NCBI GenBank assembly: GCA_036524155.1
Contig: DATDCV010000321.1
Span: forward strand, 1 to 5,983
DNA from: DATDCV01 sp036524155
GTDB lineage: Bacteria > Verrucomicrobiota > Verrucomicrobiia > Limisphaerales > UBA8199
Reading direction: 5' to 3'
DNA: 5,983 nucleotides
The notes beneath the pieces are model-generated. The model was not told where the DNA came from. It did no database searches and saw only the letters and a program-made list of their open reading frames with translations. This document shows, piece after piece, positions 5,945-5,983 of the stretch; positions within the stretch are counted from its first letter, which is position 1, and each line of letters starts with the position of its first letter. A program made the position numbers and the translations under genes.

Positions 5945-5983
5945 ATGGAAGCTCAAACACTTGCCATGATGATCCCAATCATT
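5945..5983 (+). CDS. Start of a divergent gene, cut by the window end
   Basis: An ATG at 5945 opens a frame that stays open to the window edge, reading MEAQTLAMMIPII. The preceding purine stretch AAAGAAGAA (5934-5942) could act as a weak ribosome binding site, and a predicted ECF promoter lies 85 to 113 bases upstream. The few residues are hydrophobic after position 5, suggesting a membrane helix or signal anchor at the N-terminus. Too little is present to name the protein. Its divergent orientation and shared promoter motif suggest it belongs to the sigma factor's regulon, perhaps a small membrane protein. Two further in-frame ATG codons (residues 8 and 9) leave the exact start open. Confidence 0.6.
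   Translation, partial: MEAQTLAMMIPII

Noticed and set aside
1..5983. CRISPR arrays, tRNA/rRNA genes, transposases or insertion-sequence ends
   Set aside because: No regularly spaced repeats, no tRNA- or rRNA-like sequence and no transposase frame were recognised by reading; the window is almost fully occupied by the four protein genes.

Overview
The window looks like chromosomal DNA from a GC-rich Gram-negative-type bacterium. The best guess is Verrucomicrobiota (Pedosphaera/Limisphaerales-like) or a close PVC relative. This rests on the gene set (ECF sigma, zinc-binding anti-sigma with two membrane helices, secreted VIT/vWA protein, metallophosphoesterase fused to a PQQ-type propeller), on starts lacking Shine-Dalgarno sequences, and on an intergenic pyrimidine/purine hairpin repeat. 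The placement is recalled from family knowledge, not a database search.

Layout. Positions 1-144 hold no supported gene but contain a perfect 11-bp hairpin preceded by an exact mirror copy of its 5' arm (63-101). Four minus-strand genes follow and fill 145-5747. In transcription order (right to left) they are an ECF sigma factor (5169-5747, GTG start), its probable transmembrane anti-sigma factor (4550-5152), an exported metallophosphoesterase/PQQ-propeller fusion (2570-4504), and an exported VIT/von Willebrand A protein (145-2523). The gaps are only 16, 45 and 46 bases, so one transcript is likely. Positions 5748-5944 are an intergenic regulatory region, after which a plus-strand gene starts at 5945 and leaves the window after 13 codons.

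How it may work. The anti-sigma factor should hold the sigma factor at the inner membrane until an envelope signal releases it. The intergenic region carries an 11-bp perfect inverted repeat whose two arms each end in TGAAAC, a classic ECF -35 element. Each is followed, after 17 bases, by an AGT-containing -10-like element (AGTATA leftward, AGTCAC rightward). The reading is a symmetric divergent promoter pair used by the sigma factor, autoregulating its own operon and switching on the gene at 5945. The two large genes encode envelope proteins: one with a complete metallophosphoesterase metal site plus an eight-blade propeller, the other a metal-dependent adhesion-type vWA domain. This suggests a sigma-controlled envelope response or surface-remodelling unit whose substrates are unknown.

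The strongest points for follow-up are the symmetric divergent ECF promoter, the triplex-capable repeat near the operon's end, and the operon composition.
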